Assembly: GCA_021199635.1 (NCBI GenBank)
Contig: JAJQHS010000052.1
Coordinates: 1 to 36,113, forward strand
DNA length: 36,113 nt
Reading direction: 5' to 3'
From: Bacillota bacterium
GTDB lineage: Bacteria; Bacillota; Clostridia; Oscillospirales; Oscillospiraceae
Shown piece after piece: positions 32,787 to 36,113 of this stretch (positions are counted from its first letter, which is position 1; every line of letters starts with the position of its first letter). The translations under genes were made by a program, and so were the position numbers. The notes below the pieces were generated by a model. It saw only the letters and a program-made list of their open reading frames with translations, ran no database searches and was not told where the DNA came from.

Positions 32787-33746
32787 ATGAAACGCTTTAC
32801 TCGTTTTGCCAGCCTTGCGCTGGCAGTTTTTCTTTTCATCGGCATCGCAGTTCCTCAGGCGTCCGCCGCCGGCGGGGAGCTGAAAACCGGCGTGGCGTTT
32901 ATCACCGCCAGCTCCCTGCGGCTGCGCAGCGCCCCATCCACCTCCGCTGAAACGCTGGACTACGGCTATGCGGACGAGGTGGTGGTGGTTCTGGGGCAGA
33001 CCGGCTCCTGGTACAAGGTGATCTATAATCTGCAAACCGGCTATATGCACGGCGATTATCTGCGCTTCACCGCCCGGGAAAACGTGGAGCTGGGCTACGG
33101 CCTGGTCAACGGCACCAGCGTAAATATCCGCTCCGGCCCAGGCACGGGCTACACCAGCCTTTCCAAGGCCAATACCGGGGAAATAGCGTACATCATCGGC
33201 ATCAACAGCCAGTGGTACAAGGTGATCTACGGCAGCACCATCGGCTACATCCGCAGCGATTACCTGGACCTGACGGAGATCCCCTATGAAAACCGGGCGT
33301 CCGTCAATTCGCCCCTGTTCTTCCGGGGCGGGGAATCCACCGGCGTGACTCCCAGCGCGGAAGCGCTGAACGGAGGTTCCGCCTCCGCTTCCGCCATCAT
33401 CGCCACAGCGAAGCAGTACCTTGGTGTGCCCTATCTGTGGGGCGGCGACACCCCCAGCGGATTTGACTGCTCCGGGCTGGTGCAGTATGTGTTCCGGGCC
33501 AACGGCATCACCCTGCCCCGCACCAGCGCGCAGCAGTACACCGCAGGCACCGCCGTATCCCGCGCCAATCTGCAAGCCGGGGACCTGGTGTTCTTCGCCA
33601 CCGGCTCCGGCGGCGTGTCCCATGTGGGCATTTACATCGGCAGCGGCCAGTTCATTCACGCATCCAGCAGCAAAGGCGTGGTCGTCTCCGAGCTGACCAG
33701 CAGCTACTGGTCCGGCTGCTACTATGGCGCCCGCAGGGTGCTATAA
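32787..33746 (+). CDS. Secreted SH3-NlpC/P60 peptidoglycan endopeptidase
   Basis: A 319-residue exported wall hydrolase. A signal peptide ends near PQASAA (residue 28). Two bacterial SH3 repeats follow (about 35-95 and 103-163, with SLRLRSAPSTSAETL and SVNIRSGPGTGYTSL), then a short linker and an NlpC/P60 Cys peptidase domain (about 200-319). The catalytic Cys228 is in GFDCSGLVQYVF, His279 in GVSHVGIYIG and His291 in FIHASS. The enzyme would cut stem peptides, commonly gamma-D-Glu to diamino acid. GGAGGG is 6 bases before the ATG. The upstream promoter carries a WalR-like box, fitting a WalRK-controlled autolysin. Confidence 0.93.
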   Translation: MKRFTRFASLALAVFLFIGIAVPQASAAGGELKTGVAFITASSLRLRSAPSTSAETLDYGYADEVVVVLGQTGSWYKVIYNLQTGYMHGDYLRFTARENVELGYGLVNGTSVNIRSGPGTGYTSLSKANTGEIAYIIGINSQWYKVIYGSTIGYIRSDYLDLTEIPYENRASVNSPLFFRGGESTGVTPSAEALNGGSASASAIIATAKQYLGVPYLWGGDTPSGFDCSGLVQYVFRANGITLPRTSAQQYTAGTAVSRANLQAGDLVFFATGSGGVSHVGIYIGSGQFIHASSSKGVVVSELTSSYWSGCYYGARRVL

Positions 33747-33772
33747 AATTTCAGGTCAATTTCTTTTTTTGC

Positions 33773-33800
33773 TTGACAAAATTCCCCCCCATGCTAAACT
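33773..33800 (+). promoter_or_regulatory. Promoter of the unknown membrane-anchored gene
   Basis: TTGACA (33773-33778) and TAAACT (33795-33800) are 16 bases apart, 43 bases before the start codon. Confidence 0.72.
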
Positions 33801-33843
33801 GAAGCTGTAATCAGCATAAAAATTCGCACATGGAGGGATAGCG

Positions 33844-34311
33844 ATGAAAAAGAAAACCTTTATTTCCGTTGTTTCCGTACTCGTTGCAATCATTTTGGTG
33901 CTGACTGGCGTGGTCATTGCCAACGCGGTGAACCGCCATCAGGTGCGTAAAACCTTCCTCAACGCTACTTATGTTTATCTGAGGGACGTGGCTACCGGGG
34001 TGGACACCCTGATAGACGGAGGCACCGCTCCGCGCATGCACGACAGGCTGATGGAGCTGCATGTGCGGTGCTGGGTCTACGCGCTGGAAACCAATCAGGC
34101 CTTCGCCTACCCGATGCCCGGCGTGTTCGAAACCATATGCTCCGAAATTGAGGACGGTGCATACTCTGCCGAGCAGATGCAGGCGCTGTCCGACGACCTG
34201 TGGACGCTCGTTGACGCGCTGTCTGACGCATCCGGCACAGCGGAGAATGACGCGATCTCCAACGCGGCGCTGAATGAAGCATTTGACGCCTTCCTGGACA
34301 CCTGGCAATAA
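33844..34311 (+). CDS. Hypothetical membrane-anchored exported protein
   Basis: A 155-residue protein not recognised. One N-terminal helix (about residues 6-28, VSVLVAIILVLTGVVIANAV) anchors it, and an external helical, acidic domain follows. Notable segments are RKTFLNATYVYLRDVATGVD and AYSAEQMQALSDDLWTLVDA. No lipobox or catalytic motif was seen. GGAGGG is 6 bases before the ATG. It has its own promoter and a strong terminator and is thus a single gene. Confidence 0.78.
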   Translation: MKKKTFISVVSVLVAIILVLTGVVIANAVNRHQVRKTFLNATYVYLRDVATGVDTLIDGGTAPRMHDRLMELHVRCWVYALETNQAFAYPMPGVFETICSEIEDGAYSAEQMQALSDDLWTLVDALSDASGTAENDAISNAALNEAFDAFLDTWQ

Positions 34312-34325
34312 CACATTCCCTTTGC

Positions 34326-34358
34326 GCTGCCGCACGGATTCGTGCGGCAGCTTTTTTT
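34326..34358 (+). terminator. Terminator after the unknown membrane-anchored gene
   Basis: GCTGCCGCAC and GTGCGGCAGC form a perfect 10-bp stem around GGATTC, followed by seven T. It separates the gene from the spoVA operon. Confidence 0.93.
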
Positions 34359-34368
34359 GCCTGGATGC

Positions 34369-34398
34369 TTCATAAATTTCCGCACCGGGCGCATAATA
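34369..34398 (+). promoter_or_regulatory. Forespore (sigma-G type) promoter of spoVAD
   Basis: CATAATA (34392-34398) is a full match to the sigma-G/sigma-F -10 pattern CATXHTA. TTCATA (34369-34374), 17 bases upstream, approximates the GHATR -35 element at 4 of 5 positions. This is the expected class for spoVA genes in known spore formers. Confidence 0.65.
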
Positions 34399-34423
34399 GG
34401 AAAAAACAAGGAAGGTGCATGAA

Positions 34424-35443
34424 ATGGCAGATAATAAGCGGGGCAAGCACAGCTTTGTGCTGCCCCAGATGCCGGTGATCACCGCATGGGCCAGCGTCGC
34501 CGGAAAAAAGGAGGGGCAGGGCCCATTGGCGCAGAGCTTCGATGTGATTTCCGGGGATACCTATTTCGGTCAAAAAACCTGGGAGCAGGCGGAAAAGCAA
34601 ATGCAGAAAATCGCTCTGGACACCCTGATCGACAAGGCCGGGGTGACCCGGCAGCAGATTGGGCTGGTGTTCTCCGGGGATTTGCTGAACCAGTGCATCG
34701 GCTCGTCCTTCACCCTGCGCAACACGGGCATCCCCCACATTGGCCTGTACGGCGCCTGCTCCACCATGGCGGAGGGCCTGCTGATGGCATCCATGGCGGT
34801 GTGCGGCGGCTTTTCCGATAAGGTGATCGCCCTGACCTCCTCCCACTTTGCCTCCTCAGAGCGGCAGTACCGCTTCCCACTGGGCTATGGTGGGCAGCGC
34901 ACCCCCACCGCCCAGTGGACGGTCACCGGCGCCGGTGCGGCGCTGGTCTGCTCGGCAGGGAAAGGCCCCAGGATCGAGAGCTGCACCATCGGCACCGTGA
35001 CCGACCTGGGCATCAAGGACGCCAATAACATGGGCGCCGCCATGGCACCTGCCGCGTATGATACCATCCGGGCACATCTGGAGGATCTCCACCGTGCACC
35101 GGAGGACTATGATCTGATCGTCACCGGCGACCTGGGTCAGCTGGGAAAGGACGCCCTGCTGGAGCTTGCCAAGCGGGAGGGCGTATATCTGGGCGGCAGG
35201 CTGGCAGACTGCGGCACTCTGGTGTACGACGCCGTGAAGCAGGATGTGCATTCCGGTGGCTCCGGCTGCGGATGCAGCGCCATCACATTGTGCGGGCACC
35301 TGCTCGGCCAGCTGCAATCCGGCAAGCTGGGCAAGATCCTGTTCTGCGGCACAGGTGCGCTGCTCTCCCCCACCTCCACGCAGCAGGGTCTGCCCATTCC
35401 CGGCGTGTGTCACGCCGTATCTATCGTAGGAGGGAGCGTTTAA
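34424..35443 (+). CDS. spoVAD: Stage V sporulation protein AD (SpoVAD)
   Basis: A 339-residue protein of thiolase-like fold that binds dipicolinic acid and forms part of the channel loading it into the forespore. Family segments are SDKVIALTSSHFASSERQYR, the thiolase-like Cys loop LYGACSTMAEGL, QRTPTAQWTVTGAGAALV and HSGGSGCGCSA. ATG at 34424 has GGAAGG 8 bases upstream; the in-frame GTG three codons before overlaps that site. A forespore-type promoter lies just upstream and spoVAE starts 1 base after the stop. spoVAC, normally the preceding gene, is absent. Confidence 0.95.
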   Translation: MADNKRGKHSFVLPQMPVITAWASVAGKKEGQGPLAQSFDVISGDTYFGQKTWEQAEKQMQKIALDTLIDKAGVTRQQIGLVFSGDLLNQCIGSSFTLRNTGIPHIGLYGACSTMAEGLLMASMAVCGGFSDKVIALTSSHFASSERQYRFPLGYGGQRTPTAQWTVTGAGAALVCSAGKGPRIESCTIGTVTDLGIKDANNMGAAMAPAAYDTIRAHLEDLHRAPEDYDLIVTGDLGQLGKDALLELAKREGVYLGGRLADCGTLVYDAVKQDVHSGGSGCGCSAITLCGHLLGQLQSGKLGKILFCGTGALLSPTSTQQGLPIPGVCHAVSIVGGSV

Positions 35444-35444
35444 A

Positions 35445-35801
35445 ATGGACTATGTGAAGGCGTTTCTGGTCGGCGGATTCCTGTGCCTGATCGGTCAGAT
35501 TCTGATTGACAAAACCAAGCTGACGCCTGCCCGCATCCTGGTGAGCTACGTGGTGGCCGGGGTATTCCTGGGCGCGGTGGGACTGTACCAGCCACTGGTG
35601 GACTTTGCCGGTGCAGGCGCGACCGTGCCGCTGACCGGGTTTGGCAGCAATCTTGCCAAGGGCGTCAAAGAAGCCGTGGATTCTGACGGATTCTCCGGCA
35701 TTTTTACCGGCGGGCTGAAAGCAACCGCCGGAGGCATCGCCGCCGCCATCACCTGCGGACTGCTTGCCAGCCTGATTTTCAAGCCGAAGGATAAATCATG
35801 A
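35445..35801 (+). CDS. spoVAE: Stage V sporulation protein AE (SpoVAE)
   Basis: A 118-residue integral membrane protein with about four helices, the membrane partner of SpoVAD in dipicolinic acid transport and release. Conserved segments include FLVGGFLCLIGQILIDKT, VAGVFLGAVGLYQPLVDFAG, GATVPLTGFG and a C-terminal TAGGIAAAITCGLLASLIF. AGGAGG lies at the end of spoVAD, 12 bases upstream of the ATG, a long but usable spacing, and the genes are separated by one base. No lesion. Confidence 0.94.
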   Translation: MDYVKAFLVGGFLCLIGQILIDKTKLTPARILVSYVVAGVFLGAVGLYQPLVDFAGAGATVPLTGFGSNLAKGVKEAVDSDGFSGIFTGGLKATAGGIAAAITCGLLASLIFKPKDKS

Positions 35802-35864
35802 AATACGGGGAAAGATAGGAACGCGGCCAGGCCGTAAATAATCATATTATCGGAGGAAACAGTT

Positions 35865-35999
35865 ATGAATTCCAACCAGAGCAAAAATCAGAACCAGAAT
35901 CAGAGCCAGAACCAGAACCAGAACCAGAGCCAGAATCAGAACCAGAACCAGAATCAGAGCCAGAGCCAGAGCCAGAGCCAGAACAAGGGCTGCCGCTGA
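35865..35999 (+). CDS. Small Gln/Asn/Ser dipeptide-repeat protein, spore-associated by position
   Basis: A 44-residue open frame with GGAGG 8 bases before its ATG. After MNSNQSK the chain is almost entirely alternating (N or S)-Q dipeptides, ending NKGCR with a single Cys. At the DNA level it is a run of CAGAAC, CAGAAT and CAGAGC units from 35888 to 35980. Codons for Asn and Ser vary while the amino-acid pattern holds, which argues for selection on the protein. It follows spoVAE by 63 bases with no terminator between, so forespore expression is inferred. Q/N-rich composition recalls gamma-type small acid-soluble spore proteins, but no family motif proves this. Confidence 0.65.
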   Translation: MNSNQSKNQNQNQSQNQNQNQSQNQNQNQNQSQSQSQSQNKGCR

Positions 36000-36006
36000 A
36001 TATGCG

Positions 36007-36035
36007 TTTGGGGCATCCAGACCGGATGCCCCAAA
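36007..36035 (+). terminator. Hairpin after the repeat protein gene
   Basis: TTTGGGGCATCC and its inverted copy form a 12-bp stem around a 5-base loop, 7 bases after the stop. Only A-rich sequence follows and there is no T run. From here to the right edge nothing else was seen. Confidence 0.6.
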
Positions 36036-36113
36036 ATACATTATAGAGAAATAGGAACGAACCTGTTCAGCCGGAAAAAGTACAATATCGCCGCCTTTAC
36101 CGGCATTTCGTAG

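Noticed and set aside
35843-35849. CATATTA as a forespore -10 box for the repeat protein gene
   Set aside because: No -35 partner was found, and the start site would fall inside the ribosome site; cotranscription with spoVAE is more likely.
35888-35980. Possible short tandem array or CRISPR-like repeat
   Set aside because: The units are 6 bases with no spacers and lie inside an open frame; this is a protein-coding repeat.
35847-36041. Minus-strand frame reading as LALALVLVL repeats
   Set aside because: It is the reverse complement of the CAG-rich repeat that encodes the (N/S)Q protein; the plus-strand frame has a GGAGG site and stop in place.

Overview
The window reads as chromosomal DNA from a GC-rich, spore-forming, single-membrane member of the Clostridia, most like the Oscillospirales/Ruminococcaceae group. 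That assignment is an inference. It rests on spore genes (a gerA-type germination operon, spoVAD-spoVAE), a Phe T-box, Feo iron uptake with a FeoB-associated Cys-rich peptide, IreB, strong AGGAGG ribosome sites and lipoproteins. No tRNA, rRNA, CRISPR array, insertion sequence or prophage was seen.

Layout. 1-4.9 kb, minus strand: end-truncated scpA, a TGS/P-loop nucleoside kinase, and feoA-feoB-small Cys-rich peptide. 5.0-9.8 kb is an unusual decayed region. It holds a P-type ATPase with a large in-frame internal deletion, an intact HdeD-like membrane protein, degV with a nonsense codon and a frameshift, a 16-codon fakA stub, a plsY 3' remnant, an intact two-component system, and a diacylglycerol-kinase 3' remnant. 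9.9-13.0 kb, minus: a germination operon gerA - short gerC-like - gerB-like. 13.0-15.6 kb: mnmE and a cysteine desulfurase. 15.7-19.6 kb: ABC exporter, RluA-type pseudouridine synthase and MATE exporter. 19.7-21.7 kb, minus: dacF-type carboxypeptidase and family 4 uracil-DNA glycosylase. 21.8-25.7 kb: comEA-like, WalR/MtrA-like regulator, its kinase, a GerMN-like lipoprotein, and exodeoxyribonuclease. 25.7-28.1 kb, minus: an unknown gene, a solitary MazF-type toxin, a lipoprotein and nnrD. 28.1-31.9 kb: T-box and pheST. 31.9-36.0 kb: ireB, an unknown gene with an NlpC/P60 endopeptidase, an unknown membrane-anchored gene, spoVAD-spoVAE and a 44-residue Gln/Asn/Ser repeat protein.

The most notable signals are these. 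(1) FakB-like (degV), fakA, plsY and dagK are all broken within 3.4 kb; they form one pathway from free fatty acid through acyl-phosphate to phosphatidic acid. (2) Three consecutive 11-bp direct repeats beginning TTGA stand upstream of the HdeD-like gene and again upstream of the nearby OmpR-family regulator, which suggests a small autoregulated regulon. (3) A WalR-like repeat box lies in the promoter of the NlpC/P60 operon, while a WalR-like regulator is encoded 10 kb away. (4) Nearly half of the promoters found have TTGC at the start of -35 in place of TTGA.

Promoters, terminators and starts were read by eye. Family names come from recognised motifs, not from searches.
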